The translations under genes were made by a program, and so were the position numbers. The notes under the pieces are model-generated. The model was not told the DNA's origin and searched no databases. It saw only the letters and a list, made by a program, of their open reading frames with translations. Of a stretch of 64,000 nucleotides of DNA, positions 1 through 10,400 are shown one piece after another; the first letter of the stretch is position 1, and every line of letters begins with the position of its first letter. Source of the stretch: Streptomonospora nanhaiensis (GTDB lineage: Bacteria; Actinomycetota; Actinomycetes; Streptosporangiales; Streptosporangiaceae); NCBI RefSeq assembly GCF_013410565.1, contig NZ_JACCFO010000001.1, positions 2,976,001 to 3,040,000 on the forward strand, written 5' to 3'.

Positions 1-335
1 TGGATGCCGGTCGGGGCGAGGATGTAGCGCTTCTCCCCGTCGACGTAGTGCAGCAGCGCGATCCGCGCGGTCCGGTTCGGGTCGTACTCGATGTGCGCGA
101 CCTTGGCGGGAACCCCGTCCTTGTCGTGCCGGCGGAAGTCGATCACCCGGTAGGCCCGCTTGTGGCCGCCGCCCTGGTGGCGCGCGGTGATGCGGCCCTG
201 GCCGTTGCGCCCGCCCTTGGAGTGCAGCGGACGCACCAGCGACTTCTCCGGGTGGGAGCGCGTGATCTCGACGAAGTCGGCCACGCTGGAGCCGCGGCGA
301 CCTGGTGAGGTCGGCTTGTACTTACGAATGCCCAT
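1..335 (-). CDS. rplB: 50S ribosomal protein L2 (N-terminal part, cut by window edge)
   Basis: L2 is a primary 23S rRNA-binding protein of the large subunit, needed for subunit association and peptidyl-transferase centre assembly. The visible 111 residues begin [14 protein letters not shown] and continue with the RNA-binding segment [18 protein letters not shown], both diagnostic of bacterial L2. The gene runs off the left edge, so the rest of the roughly 275-residue protein is missing. The start is ATG at 333-335, preceded by GAAGAAG and, further up, AAAGGA. It follows rplW by 76 nt in the standard S10 order. Identity is certain; only length is unknown. Confidence 0.97.
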   Translation of the reverse strand, partial: MGIRKYKPTSPGRRGSSVADFVEITRSHPEKSLVRPLHSKGGRNGQGRITARHQGGGHKRAYRVIDFRRHDKDGVPAKVAHIEYDPNRTARIALLHYVDGEKRYILAPTGI

Positions 336-411
336 CTTCTTCGCGCATTCCTTTGCGTGTTTCTCTGGCGGTCAGCCCTGCGGGGCACCGCCGCGGGGAC
401 GGTGCGGTGTC

Positions 412-702
412 CTAGACGCCGAAGATGTCGATCCGGTCGCCCTCGCGCAGGCTGACGATCGCGCGCTTGGTGTCAGGACGCTTGCCGTAACCGAACCGGG
501 TGCGCTTGCGCTTGCCCTGCCGGTTGATCGTGTTCACGTTGGTGACCTTCACGTCGAAGATCTTCTCCACCGCGATCTTGATCTGCGTCTTGTTGGCCGT
601 GGGCTGCACCAGGAACGTGTACTTGTTCTGGTCCATGAGCCCGTAGCTCTTCTCGGAGATCACCGGCTCGATGATGATGTCCCGAGGGTCGGGGATCCTC
701 AC
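412..702 (-). CDS. rplW: 50S ribosomal protein L23
   Basis: L23 sits at the polypeptide exit tunnel and docks trigger factor and SRP. The 96-residue product starts [19 protein letters not shown] and carries the family pattern [15 protein letters not shown] at the front and [15 protein letters not shown] in the RNA-binding loop; length is normal. The start is GTG at 700-702, overlapping the rplD stop by 4 nt (GTGA), with its GAGGAGG ribosome site inside the rplD coding end. This indicates translational coupling to L4 in the S10 operon. Confidence 0.97.
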   Translation of the reverse strand: MRIPDPRDIIIEPVISEKSYGLMDQNKYTFLVQPTANKTQIKIAVEKIFDVKVTNVNTINRQGKRKRTRFGYGKRPDTKRAIVSLREGDRIDIFGV

Positions 703-1373
703 TGGTCCTCCTCCTGAGCCTCCGCGGCCCGGGCGCCGCCCTGGGCGTGGGCCACGAACTCGTCGTAGCCGCGCTCGGTGAAGACGATGTCGTCGGCGCG
801 CAGGACGTCGTAGGTGTTCACCTGGTCGGCGTCGAGGATGTGCACCTCGGGGAGGTTGCGCAGCGCCGTCCGGTTGTGGTGGTCGTCGCGGTCCAGGACC
901 ACGAGCACCTTGGTGGACTCGGTGATGCCGCGCAGCGCCTTCAGAGCGGTCTTGGTGCGCTGGCTGGTGACGTCCTCGCCCAGGAACTCGCTGATGATGT
1001 GGACGCGGTTGTGGCGGGCGCGGTCGGAGAGCGCGCCGCGCAGGGCCGCGGCCTTCATCTTCTTGGGCGTGCGCTGGCTGTAGTCGCGCGGCTTGGGGCC
1101 GTGGACGACGCCGCCGCCGGTGAACTGCGGCGCGCGGGTCGAGCCCTGGCGGGCCCGGCCGGTGCCCTTCTGGCGGTACGGCTTCTTGCCGCCGCCGCGG
1201 ACCTCGCCGCGGGTCTTGGTCGAGTGCGTGCCCTGGCGGGCGGCGGCCTGCTGGCCGTTCACGACCTGGTGCATCAGCGGGATGTTGACCTTCTGGTCGA
1301 AGATCGACTCCGGCAGTTCGACGCTGCGGCCGGCCTTGCCCTCGGGGCTCTTCACCTCAACGGTGGTGGCCAT
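699..1373 (-). CDS. rplD: 50S ribosomal protein L4
   Basis: L4 lines the exit tunnel and in E. coli also represses the S10 operon. The product is 224 residues, normal for actinobacteria. Visible features are the tunnel-loop region with [20 protein letters not shown] and the following [20 protein letters not shown], which are hallmark L4 motifs. The start ATG (1371-1373) lies 2 nt after the rplC stop and is preceded by AAGGGGGACAAG. The C-terminus overlaps rplW by 4 nt. No macrolide-resistance change is obvious in the tunnel loop. Confidence 0.97.
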   Translation of the reverse strand: MATTVEVKSPEGKAGRSVELPESIFDQKVNIPLMHQVVNGQQAAARQGTHSTKTRGEVRGGGKKPYRQKGTGRARQGSTRAPQFTGGGVVHGPKPRDYSQRTPKKMKAAALRGALSDRARHNRVHIISEFLGEDVTSQRTKTALKALRGITESTKVLVVLDRDDHHNRTALRNLPEVHILDADQVNTYDVLRADDIVFTERGYDEFVAHAQGGARAAEAQEEDQ

Positions 1374-1375
1374 GG

Positions 1376-2026
1376 TTACTTGTCCCCCTTCACGGCGGTG
1401 CGGACGAGCACCAGCCCGCCGTTGGGGCCGGGCACGGCGCCCTTGACCAGGATCAGGCCCTTGTCCGCGTCCACGGAGTGGACGGTCAGGTTCTGGACGG
1501 TCGTGCGCGCGTTGCCCATGCGCCCCGCCATCCGCAGGCCCTTGAACACGCGGCCGGGCGTGGCGCAGCCGCCGATGGAGCCGGGCGAGCGGTGCTTGCG
1601 CTGGGTACCGTGCGTGGCGCTGAGGCCGCGGAACCCGTGGCGCTTCATGACGCCGGCGTAGCCCTTGCCCTTGCTCTTGCCGGTCACGTCGACCAGCTGG
1701 CCGGCCTCGAACGCCTCGGCGGTGACCTCCTGGCCGAGCTGGTACTCGGTGGCGTCGGTGGTGCGGACCTCGACGTAGTGGCGGCGCGGGGTCAGATCGT
1801 GCTTGCGCAGGTAGTCGCCGAGGGGCTTGTTCACCTTGCGCGGGTTGATCTTCCCGTAGCCGAGCTGGATGGCGGAGTAGCCATCGGTATCCGGAGTGCG
1901 GACGCGCGTCACAACGCACGGACCGGCCTTCAGGACAGTCACGGGCACGATCCTGCCCGCGTCGTCGAAGACCTGGGTCATGCCGAGCTTCTCGCCCAGA
2001 ACTCCCTTGATCTGCTTGGTGGCCAT
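1376..2026 (-). CDS. rplC: 50S ribosomal protein L3
   Basis: L3 is an early assembly protein whose extended loop reaches the peptidyl-transferase centre. The 216-residue product begins [20 protein letters not shown]. The central loop carries [20 protein letters not shown] followed by [14 protein letters not shown], both strongly conserved in L3. It starts with ATG at 2024-2026, 13 nt after rpsJ, and ends 2 nt before rplD. The very tight spacing shows a single transcript with S10, L4, L23 and L2. Confidence 0.97.
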   Translation of the reverse strand: MATKQIKGVLGEKLGMTQVFDDAGRIVPVTVLKAGPCVVTRVRTPDTDGYSAIQLGYGKINPRKVNKPLGDYLRKHDLTPRRHYVEVRTTDATEYQLGQEVTAEAFEAGQLVDVTGKSKGKGYAGVMKRHGFRGLSATHGTQRKHRSPGSIGGCATPGRVFKGLRMAGRMGNARTTVQNLTVHSVDADKGLILVKGAVPGPNGGLVLVRTAVKGDK

Positions 2027-2039
2027 GTCAGTGCGTCCC

Positions 2040-2348
2040 TTAAAGCTTGATCTCGATGTCGACGCCGGCCGGAAGGTCGAGCCGCATGAGCGAGTCGACG
2101 GTCTTCGGCGTCGGGTCGATGATGTCGATCAGCCGCTTGTGCGTGCGCATCTCGAAGTGCTCGCGCGAGTCCTTGTACTTGTGCGGCGAGCGGATGACGC
2201 AGTAAACGTTCTTCTCCGTCGGCAACGGCACCGGGCCAGCGACGCTCGCGCCAGTCCGCGTCACGGTCTCGACGATCTTGCGAGCCGAGCTGTCGATGAC
2301 CTCATGGTCATAGGCTTTGAGCCGAATGCGGATCTTCTGTCCCGCCAT
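2040..2348 (-). CDS. rpsJ: 30S ribosomal protein S10
   Basis: S10 is a late-assembling 30S head protein and, as NusE, a partner of NusB and NusG in antitermination. The 102-residue product has the family signature [15 protein letters not shown] at the front and [19 protein letters not shown] in the middle. The ATG start (2346-2348) is preceded by AAGGACGAAAAGG. It is the first gene of the S10 block and is separated from tuf by 255 bp containing tandem hairpins, so transcription of S10 genes may start anew in that gap. Confidence 0.97.
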   Translation of the reverse strand: MAGQKIRIRLKAYDHEVIDSSARKIVETVTRTGASVAGPVPLPTEKNVYCVIRSPHKYKDSREHFEMRTHKRLIDIIDPTPKTVDSLMRLDLPAGVDIEIKL

Positions 2349-2603
2349 GGTGGCCTTTTCGTCCTTCGCTTAGTGTCCGTAGAGGCGCGGCGCCGGTGAG
2401 ATGGCGCCGTGCCCTTCGGGGGCTTGCCCGTGTCTGGCTCTATTCACCTGAGAATCTGCGACAGGGCTGTCCCCTGAGGCGCATCACCGCTACAGAGCCC
2501 GATGACGTCGTTCATGTCGGGGGCGGCCGGTCCGTCTCGGCGGTCCGGCCGCCCCCGGGGGCGGTCCCCGCGTTGCCGCGGCGACCGCCCCCGCACGTTC
2601 GTG
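2349..2603 (-). terminator. tuf-rpsJ intergenic region with two tandem terminator hairpins
   Basis: Directly after the tuf stop (minus strand) lie two GC-rich inverted repeats. The first has arms 2584-2592 and 2557-2565 (9 bp, ACCGCCCCC type); the second has arms 2545-2556 and 2519-2530 (12 bp, perfect, 14-nt loop). Neither has a U-tract, as usual in actinobacteria. They probably end or attenuate the str operon before rpsJ. The remaining 2349-2518 should contain the S10 promoter, but I cannot single out convincing -35/-10 boxes. Confidence 0.7.
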
Positions 2604-3797
2604 CTACTTGATGATCTTGGTCACTCGGCCGGCGCCGACGGTCCGGCCACCCTCGCGGATGGCGAACCGCAGGCCCTCTTCCATGGCGACCGGCTGGATC
2701 AGCTGGACGGTCATCTCGGTGTTGTCACCGGGCATGACCATGTCCGTGCCCTCCGGCAGCGAGACGACGCCGGTGACGTCGGTCGTGCGGAAGTAGAACT
2801 GCGGCCGGTAGTTGTTGAAGAAGGGCGTGTGGCGGCCACCCTCGTCCTTGGACAGGATGACGACCTGCGCCTCGAACTCGGTGTGCGGGGTGGTCGTGCC
2901 CGGCTTGATGACGACCTGGCCGCGCTCGACGTCCTCGCGCTTGGTGCCGCGCAGGAGCAGGCCGACGTTGTCGCCCGCCTGGCCCTGGTCGAGCAGCTTG
3001 CGGAACATCTCCACACCGGTGACGGTGGTGGTCTGCTTCTCTTCCTTGATGCCCACGATGTCAACGGTCTCGTTGACGTTGATGACACCGCGCTCGATGC
3101 GGCCGGTGACGACCGTACCGCGACCGGTGATCGAGAAGACGTCCTCGATCGGCATCAGGAAGGGCTTGTCGATGTCGCGCTGCGGCTCGGGGATGTTCTC
3201 GTCCACGGCCTTCATCAGCTCAAGGACGGCCTTGCCCCACTCGGGGTCGCCCTCCATGGCCTTGAGCGCCGAGACGCGGACCACCGGGACGTCGTCGCCG
3301 GGGAACTCGTACTCGCTGAGCAGCTCGCGGACCTCGAGCTCGACCAGGTCGAAGATCTCCTCGTCGTCGACCATGTCGGCCTTGTTCAGCGCCACGACGA
3401 TGTAGGGCACGCCGACCTGGCGGGCCAGGAGCACGTGCTCCTTGGTCTGCGGCATCGGGCCGTCGGTGGCGGCCACGACCAGGATCGCGCCGTCCATCTG
3501 GGCCGCACCCGTGATCATGTTCTTCACGTAGTCGGCGTGGCCCGGGCAGTCCACGTGCGCGTAGTGGCGGTGCTCGGTCTCGTACTCGACGTGGGCGACG
3601 GAGATCGTGATACCGCGCTCGCGCTCCTCGGGAGCGTTGTCGATGTCCTCGAACGGCGTGAACGGGTTCAGCTCCGGGAACGCGTCGTGCAGAACCTTGG
3701 TGATCGCGGCGGTAAGGGTGGTCTTACCGTGGTCGATGTGACCGATGGTGCCGATGTTTACGTGCGGCTTGGTCCGCTCGAACTTGGCCTTCGCCAC
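2604..3797 (-). CDS. tuf: Translation elongation factor Tu
   Basis: EF-Tu carries aminoacyl-tRNA to the ribosomal A site as a GTP complex. The 397-residue protein has all G-domain motifs: GHIDHGKT at 19-26, DCPGH at 83-87 and NKAD at 138-141. The C-terminus [20 protein letters not shown] is standard, and no typical kirromycin-resistance change is seen in the RFAIREGG segment. The start is GTG (3795-3797) with AGGAG 8 nt upstream. It follows fusA by 52 nt and is the last gene of the str operon; tandem hairpins follow. Only this tuf copy is in the window. Confidence 0.98.
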   Translation of the reverse strand: MAKAKFERTKPHVNIGTIGHIDHGKTTLTAAITKVLHDAFPELNPFTPFEDIDNAPEERERGITISVAHVEYETEHRHYAHVDCPGHADYVKNMITGAAQMDGAILVVAATDGPMPQTKEHVLLARQVGVPYIVVALNKADMVDDEEIFDLVELEVRELLSEYEFPGDDVPVVRVSALKAMEGDPEWGKAVLELMKAVDENIPEPQRDIDKPFLMPIEDVFSITGRGTVVTGRIERGVINVNETVDIVGIKEEKQTTTVTGVEMFRKLLDQGQAGDNVGLLLRGTKREDVERGQVVIKPGTTTPHTEFEAQVVILSKDEGGRHTPFFNNYRPQFYFRTTDVTGVVSLPEGTDMVMPGDNTEMTVQLIQPVAMEEGLRFAIREGGRTVGAGRVTKIIK

Positions 3798-3849
3798 TGG
3801 ATTTCTCCTAGACGTACAGGTTTGCTAGCTGACTTGATACGTGTCGCGG

Positions 3850-5964
3850 TTACTCGCCGCGCGCCTTCGCCACAATCTCTTCTGCGACGTTGGACGGGAC
3901 CTCCGCGTAGGAGTCGAACACCATCGTGTACGTGGCTCGACCCTGCGTACGGCTGCGCAGGTCACCCACGTAGCCGAACATCTCCGACAGGGGCACCTGG
4001 GCCTTGACGACCCGTGTCCCGGAGCGCTCGTCCATGGACTGGATCTGACCGCGCCGGCTGTTCAGGTCGCCGATCACGTCGCCCATGTACTCCTCGGGCG
4101 TCGTGACCTCGACCGCCATCACCGGCTCCAGCAGAACCGGCTTGGCCTTGCGCGCCGCCTCCTTGAAAGCCATGGAGCCGGCGACCTTGAAGGCGAGTTC
4201 GGAGGAGTCGACGTCGTGGTAGGCGCCGTCCTGCAGGGTGACCTTGATCCCCACGAGAGGGTACCCGGCGAGGACACCGAACTCAGCGGCCTCCTGGCAG
4301 CCCGCGTCCACCGAGGGGATGTACTCCCGGGGGATGCGGCCGCCGGTGATGTTGTTGACGAACTCGTATCCGGCGGTGTCGCCCTCGCCGTCGGCCATCA
4401 GCGGCTCAAGGTCGATCACCACGCGGCCGAACTGGCCCTGGCCACCCGTCTGCTTCTTGTGGGTGTAGTCGACCTTCTCGACTTTCTTGCGGATGGTCTC
4501 ACGGTAGGCCACCTGCGGACGGCCGATGTTGGCCTCGACCTTGAAGTCGTCGCGCATGCGGTTGACCAGGACCTCCAGGTGCAGCTCGCCCATACCGGAG
4601 ATCACGGTCTGGCCGGTCTCCTGGTCGGTCGAGACGCGGAAGGACGGGTCTTCGTCGGCCAGCCGCTGGATCGCGATGCCCAGCTTCTCCTGGTCGCTCT
4701 TGGTCTTCGGCTCGATGGCGACCTCGATCACCGGGGCCGGGAAGGTCATCGACTCCAGCACGATCGGGTCGGAGGAGTCGCACAGGGTCTCGCCCGTGGT
4801 GGTGTCCTTCAGGCCCATGACGGCGACGATGTCGCCGGCGCCCACGCGGCCGATCTCCTCACGCTTGTTGGCGTGCATGCGGTAGATCTTGCCGATGCGC
4901 TCCTTGCGGCCCTTCACGCTGTTGAGCACCTGCGTGCCGGCCTCCAGGACACCGGAGTACACGCGCACGTAGGTGAGCTTGCCCAGGTGGGGGTCGCTCA
5001 TGATCTTGAAGACCAGGGCGGCCAGCGGCTCTTCCTCGCTCGGCCGGCGCTTGAGCACGGTCTCCTCGGTCTCGTCCTTGGGGTCGTGGCCGGTGATGGC
5101 CTCGATGTCCAGGGGCGAGGGGAGGTAGGCGACGACCGCGTCCAGCAGCGGCTGCACGCCCTTGTTCTTGAACGCCGTGCCGCACAGCACCGGGATGGCG
5201 GTGCCGGCGATGGTGGCGCGCCGGATGGCCGGGACGATCTGCTCCACCGTGGGCTCGACGCCCTCGAGGTAGAGCTCCATGATCTCGTCGTCGGCCTCGG
5301 CCAGGGTCTCGATCAGCTTGTCGTGCGCCTCGCGGGCGGCCTCGATGTGGGTGTCGGGGATGTCGACGGTCTCGTACATCTCGCCCAGCGCGGCCTCGTC
5401 GCTCCAGACCAGAGCCTTCATGCGCACCAGGTCGATGACGCCCTTGAAGTCCGACTCAGCGCCGATGGGCAGCTGGATCGGCATCGGGTTGGTGTTCAGG
5501 CGGTCGGAGAACATGTCGACGCAGCGCTGGAACTCCGCACCGATCTTGTCCATCTTGTTGACGAAGCAGATCCGCGGAACACCGTAGCGGTCGGCCTGGC
5601 GCCACACCTGCTCCGACTGGGGCTCGACACCCTCCTTGGCGTCGAAGACCGCGACCGCGCCGTCGAGCACACGCAGCGACCGCTCGACCTCGACCGTGAA
5701 GTCGACGTGGCCGGGCGTGTCGATGATGTTGATGGTGTGGTCGTCCCAGTGGGTGGTGGTCGCCGCGGAGGTGATCGTGATCCCCCGCTGCTGCTCCTCC
5801 TTCATCCAGTCCATGGTGGCCGCGCCGTCATGGACCTCGCCCAGCTTGTAGTTCACGCCGGTGTAGAAGAGGATGCGCTCGGTGGTCGTGGTCTTACCCG
5901 CGTCGATGTGCGCCATGATCCCGATGTTGCGGACCTTGGCAAGGTCAAGAGCAGTGGTAGCCAT
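3850..5964 (-). CDS. fusA: Translation elongation factor G
   Basis: EF-G is the GTPase that drives ribosomal translocation and, with RRF, ribosome recycling. The 704-residue product has the five-domain bacterial layout: the P-loop [13 protein letters not shown] at 18-30, switch [21 protein letters not shown] for base recognition, then domains III to V ending in EIVAKARGE. Length is typical. The start is ATG at 5962-5964 in a purine-rich context. It lies 47 nt after rpsG in the conserved order rpsL-rpsG-fusA-tuf. Confidence 0.98.
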   Translation of the reverse strand: MATTALDLAKVRNIGIMAHIDAGKTTTTERILFYTGVNYKLGEVHDGAATMDWMKEEQQRGITITSAATTTHWDDHTINIIDTPGHVDFTVEVERSLRVLDGAVAVFDAKEGVEPQSEQVWRQADRYGVPRICFVNKMDKIGAEFQRCVDMFSDRLNTNPMPIQLPIGAESDFKGVIDLVRMKALVWSDEAALGEMYETVDIPDTHIEAAREAHDKLIETLAEADDEIMELYLEGVEPTVEQIVPAIRRATIAGTAIPVLCGTAFKNKGVQPLLDAVVAYLPSPLDIEAITGHDPKDETEETVLKRRPSEEEPLAALVFKIMSDPHLGKLTYVRVYSGVLEAGTQVLNSVKGRKERIGKIYRMHANKREEIGRVGAGDIVAVMGLKDTTTGETLCDSSDPIVLESMTFPAPVIEVAIEPKTKSDQEKLGIAIQRLADEDPSFRVSTDQETGQTVISGMGELHLEVLVNRMRDDFKVEANIGRPQVAYRETIRKKVEKVDYTHKKQTGGQGQFGRVVIDLEPLMADGEGDTAGYEFVNNITGGRIPREYIPSVDAGCQEAAEFGVLAGYPLVGIKVTLQDGAYHDVDSSELAFKVAGSMAFKEAARKAKPVLLEPVMAVEVTTPEEYMGDVIGDLNSRRGQIQSMDERSGTRVVKAQVPLSEMFGYVGDLRSRTQGRATYTMVFDSYAEVPSNVAEEIVAKARGE

Positions 5965-6011
5965 GAGGGCTCGTCTTCTCTCGGTCTCTCGTATCGATTG
6001 GGCCGCGGGGA

Positions 6012-6482
6012 TTACCAGCGGTAGTGGGCGAAGGCCTTGTTGGACTCCGCCATCTTGTGGGTGTCCTCGCGACGCTTGACGCTGGCGCCCAGACCGTTGC
6101 TGGCGTCGACCAGCTCGTTCATGAGGCGCTCGGTCATGGTCTTCTCGCGGCGCTGCCGCGAGTAGCTCACGAGCCAGCGAAGAGCGAGGGTGGTGCTGCG
6201 GGACGAACGGACCTCGACTGGCACCTGGTAGGTGGCGCCACCGACGCGGCGGCTGCGCACCTCCAGGGCGGGCTTCACGTTGTCCAGCGCACGCTTGAGC
6301 ACCACGAGGGGGTCCTGGCCGGTCTTCTCGCGGGCGCCCTCAAGAGCGTCGTAGACGATCCCCTGGGCCTTGGAGCGCTTGCCGTCCAGCAGCACCTTGT
6401 TGATCAGTGCGGTGACGAGCGGCGATCCGTAGACCGGGTCCGTGATGAGGGGGCGCTTCGGCGCCGGGCCCTTGCGCGGCAT
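6012..6482 (-). CDS. rpsG: 30S ribosomal protein S7
   Basis: S7 nucleates assembly of the 30S head and contacts the E-site tRNA; in E. coli it is the feedback repressor of the str operon. The 156-residue protein starts [11 protein letters not shown] and contains [20 protein letters not shown] and the C-terminal [11 protein letters not shown], all diagnostic. The ATG lies 2 nt after the rpsL stop, with its AAGGAG site inside the rpsL coding end, so translation of the two is likely coupled. Confidence 0.98.
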   Translation of the reverse strand: MPRKGPAPKRPLITDPVYGSPLVTALINKVLLDGKRSKAQGIVYDALEGAREKTGQDPLVVLKRALDNVKPALEVRSRRVGGATYQVPVEVRSSRSTTLALRWLVSYSRQRREKTMTERLMNELVDASNGLGASVKRREDTHKMAESNKAFAHYRW

Positions 6483-6484
6483 GC

Positions 6485-6856
6485 TTACTTCTCCTTCTTA
6501 GCGCCGTAGCGGCTGCGCGCCTGCTTGCGGTTGCGCACACCCTGGGTGTCGAGCGAGCCGCGGACGATCCGGTAGCGGACACCCGGCAGGTCCTTCACAC
6601 GGCCGCCGCGCACGAGCACGATGGAGTGCTCCTGCAGGTTGTGGCCGATGCCGGGGATGTAGGCCGTGACCTCGATCCCGCTGCTCAGCTTCACACGGGC
6701 GACCTTGCGCAGCGCGGAGTTCGGCTTCTTGGGCGTAGTCGTGTAGACACGCGTGCACACACCACGACGCTGCGGACTCCCCTTCAGCGCCGGGGTCTTG
6801 TTCTTCGCGACCTTGTCCTGTCGGCCCTTGCGGACTAGCTGCTGGATGGTGGGCAC
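6485..6856 (-). CDS. rpsL: 30S ribosomal protein S12
   Basis: S12 is at the decoding centre and controls accuracy. The 123-residue protein begins [15 protein letters not shown]. The loops [11 protein letters not shown] (Lys43, Lys44) and [12 protein letters not shown] (Lys88) are unchanged at the residues whose mutation gives streptomycin resistance, so the predicted state is streptomycin-sensitive. The start is GTG at 6854-6856 with GGAG 7 nt upstream. It is the first gene of the str operon, with a long untranslated leader. Confidence 0.98.
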   Translation of the reverse strand: MPTIQQLVRKGRQDKVAKNKTPALKGSPQRRGVCTRVYTTTPKKPNSALRKVARVKLSSGIEVTAYIPGIGHNLQEHSIVLVRGGRVKDLPGVRYRIVRGSLDTQGVRNRKQARSRYGAKKEK

Positions 6857-7114
6857 CGCGTCTCCGTGTCTTTCTCGTGACCTACGCCGGTTCTGTTAGC
6901 CGATGTGTCGCTATGACCTGCTTGGCTTCCCGTCCTCCCCTACCCCCGCACTCGGGCGTGTCGCGCTCTACCCGATGCATGGCGGAACGAGCAAACCCGA
7001 CCCTGCGGTCAATTTCTCTGGGAGGAGGTGTCACGCGCCGCGTTCTGCTTTGGCGTCCAAGCCGGTTCGAATACGCGCACGTGCTGACCCGTCGACTCAC
7101 GGGCACGAAGTTAG

Positions 7115-7143
7115 AGAGTACCGAAGGCTGAGTAACGGGTCAA
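7115..7143 (-). promoter_or_regulatory. Predicted str-operon promoter with a ~250-nt leader
   Basis: On the minus strand TTGACC (7138-7143) is followed after exactly 17 nt by TACTCT (7115-7120), a good housekeeping sigma pattern (-35 five of six; -10 of the TAnnnT form). Transcription would start near 7,108, leaving about 250 nt before the rpsL GTG. The rest of the 584-bp gap (6857-7440) holds no gene I can support. Confidence 0.6.
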
Positions 7144-7342
7144 AACGGCGACCGCTACCCTCGGTACCCGGCTCCGAAGCCTCATGCTGTCGTAGGTCTC
7201 TGTCCATTGTACGGGCTCCGCCGAGTGCTCGCGCGGTGATTACCGGCGGCCCCGCTCCACCTGATCTCGGTGATCTTGCCCGGGCCGGCGGGGCGGCCCG
7301 CCGCGCCGCCCGTTCGGGCCCGGCCCCTGCCCCCAACGGCGC

Positions 7343-7373
7343 GGTGCCCGGCGCGGAGTCCGCGCCGGGCACC
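7343..7373 (-). terminator. Terminator hairpin after the disordered membrane protein
   Basis: A 15-bp perfect inverted repeat (arms 7343-7357 and 7359-7373, GGTGCCCGGCGCGGA type) starts 68 nt after the stop at 7441. There is no U-tract; this is the common GC-rich actinobacterial form. It separates this gene from the str promoter. Confidence 0.7.
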
Positions 7374-7440
7374 GTGCGTGACCGCGGCCGTTCGGAAGGT
7401 GGCCGCCCCTCGCGGCGGTGCCGCGGGGGGCGCCGCCTCA

Positions 7441-10400
7441 TCAGGAGAGCACCGTGGTCGCCACGAACACCACCGCCTCGACGACGAACAGCGCGATACC
7501 GACCCACGCGGTGATCGTGCCGCCGCGCACCAGGTTGAGCCCCTCCAGTTCGCCGTTGGACCGCTGGATGGCGCGCCGGGCGCGCGGCCCGGTGACCAGC
7601 GCCGCGATCGCGGTGAACAGGCCGATCACCGGCACCAGGCCGATGATGCCCAGCCACAGGGTCGCGGCGGCCCCGGGGGCGGTCTCGGGCCAGTAGTCGA
7701 TGTTGTCGTAGCCGGGGTAGGCGTCGCCGGCCGCCGCGCCGGGCGGGCGGTCGTCGAAGCCGGGGAAGTCGTCGGCGACCGGGTCGCGGCCGGACCGGCC
7801 CCGGCGGGTCGGGGCGTCGGCACCGCGCCCGCCGCGGTCGTCGCGGGTGTCGGGGTGGCCCTCGGCCTCGCCGTACTCCCCGTGCCGGCCGTGGTGCCGG
7901 TCGCCGTACTCGCCCGCGTACGGCTCCTGGTGGCGGGTGCCGTAGGGGTCGCCGCCGGGCTCGGGCGCCTCGCGGCGGTCGCCGTAGGGGGTGTCGGCGT
8001 AGCCCTGCGGCGCCCCGCCGAACTCCCCGCCCTCGCGGTGGCCGCGCGGGTACTCCGCGCCGCCGTCGAGGTAGGGCGAGGGGGCCTCCGGCTCGCGCCG
8101 CCAGGGGTCGGCGGGCTCGCCGCGGCCGTGGTCGGTCCCGGGCGCGCCGGTGAAGCCGCCCGGGGGGAACGCCTGGGTGCGGTCGCCGGGCGCGGCCGCC
8201 GCCGGGTCGCCGGCGGCGGAGCCGTAGGGCTCGGGCGCGGCGCCGAACGGGTCGCCCGCGCGGTCGGCGGACTCCCGGTCGTAGCCGCCGCCGGGTTCGG
8301 CACCGTAGCCGCCCGGGTCGCGCCGGGCGGCGGGGTCCTCGGCGGCCCAGGGGGCGCCGCGGTCGCCGCCGAGCGGGTCGCGCCGCGGCTCGTCGCGCAG
8401 GTCGGGGCCCAGTTCGTCGGCGACGGCGGGCATCGCCTGGGTGCTGGGGCCGCCCTCGTCGGCGGGCCGGGGCTCGCGCTCGGACCACCGGGGGGCGCCG
8501 GGGTCCTCACCCGGGCGTTCGCCCCGGCGGGACTCGCGCAGGTCGGGGCCCAGTTCGTCGGCGACGGCCGGCACGGCCTGGGTGCCCGGTCCGGGGTCTC
8601 CGCCCCAGCCGGGGTCGGCGGCGGAGGCCGGCGGCTCGGGGTCGTCGGAGCGGGCCCGCGCCTGCTGGGCCGCGATGGCGGCGAGCGGGTCGTCGCCGAG
8701 GTCGGTCACGGGCGTGCCCGGCCGGGGGCCGGTGTCGGGGCGGCCGCCGGGGGTGCCGGGGGTGTCGCCGCCGGAGCGGAACACCTGGGTGGTGTGCTCG
8801 GGCGAGCCGTCGCGGCGCTTGCGCTGGGCCTCGGCCGCCGCCTGGCGGATGTGCTCGGGCAGGCGTTCGTCGTCGCGGCTGAAGGCCCACGTGTTGCCGC
8901 TGCCGGTGCCGAGGTCGCCGCCCAGACCGGTGTCGGCGCGCGCGGGGTCGTCGGCGCGGCGGTCGGCTCCGGTGTCGCCGGCCGGAGGGCCGTTGGCGGC
9001 CGGGGTGCCCGCGGGCGCGCTGGACTGCCGGTAGCCCGGCGAGGTCGCGCCGAGGTCCTCGTCAGCGGGGATCCGCGAGGAGTAGGGGCGCGACAGCTCG
9101 TCGTCGTAGCCGTCGCCGCGCTCGGCGCCGCCCGCGGGCGCGCCGAGGTCGGCCGCCGGCCGCGCACCGGTCTCCCACTGGCCGGTGCCCCACTCCGCCG
9201 CCCGACCGGGATCGGCACCCAGCGGGTCGGCGGACTCCCGCCGCTCCTGCCGGGACTCCGGCGCGAGCGGGTCGCCGCCGGAATCCCGCGTCGGAGCGCC
9301 GGGGTCGGCGGCGCCGCGGGCGCCGGTGTCCCATGCCGAGGCGGTGCGCTCGGCGCCGGACTCCGGCGAGCGGGGGAACCCGCCGCCGAAGGGGTCGCCG
9401 GAGTCGGGCCGCTCGCGGCGGAACGGGTCGGCCTCGGCGCCGCGCTCGGCGCCGCCCGCGGGCGCGCCGAGGTCGGCCGCCGGCCGCGCACCGGTCTCCC
9501 ACTGGCCGGTGCCCCACTCCGCCGCCCGACCGGGATCGGCACCCAGCGGGTCGGCGGACTCCCGCCGCTCCTGCCGGGACTCCGGCGCGAGCGGGTCGCC
9601 GCCGCCCCAGGGGGCCCCGGCACCGGAATCGGTCGCGGAGCGGGGGGCGGGGTCGTCGTGGCGGCCGGGCTCGGCCGCGCCCGAGGGGGCGCCGTACCGG
9701 TCGGGCCGGGGCTCGCCCCAGCGGTCGGCGGGGGTGTCGGAGCCCTCGCGTCCGCCGAGCGGGTCGGCGCCGTAGGACGGGCGCTCGCCCGGCGCGCCGG
9801 CGGGGCCGCCCAGCGGGTCGGCGTATCCGGGGGTGTCGGCGCGGTGGTCGCGCTCGCCGCCCCGGTCGGTGTCGGTTGGCCGCCGCCACGCGTCGTCGGC
9901 GGGGCCGGCCGAGGTCGATCCGCCCAGCGGGTCGGCGCCGTAGGACGGGCGCTCGCCCGGCGCGCCGGCGGGATCGGACGCCGCGGGCGCGGCGCCGGGA
10001 CGGGTGGTGTCCCACGGCGCCGCGCTGTCGGCGGCGCGGCCGCCGGACAGGGGGTCGGTGGACAGGGGGTCGCCGGCCGCCGGACCGGCGGGGGCGGACC
10101 ACTCGCGCGCGGGGGCCCCGGGGTCGGTGCGCTCGCCGAAGGCGGGCCCCTCGCCGGCGCCGAAGCGCTCAGCGGGAGCGCCCGGAACCGGGCGGTCGCC
10201 GAAGGACGGCCGCTCGGTGTCGGCGGCCGGGGTGCCCCAGGGCCGGGGCCCGGCCTCGCCCGGAGCGGCGGGGCCGCCCCACGGGCGGGGGTCGGTGTCG
10301 CCGGGCGCGGGCCGGCCGGTGCCGGCGAAGGGCGCGGTGTCGGGGCCGTCGTCGGCCGCGGGCCGCTGCTCGGCGGGCCGGCCGGGCGCGCCCGCGCCGT

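Noticed and set aside
7010-7030. A second TTGACC near 7,010-7,020 as an alternative str promoter
   Set aside because: No acceptable -10 hexamer 16-19 nt downstream on the minus strand.
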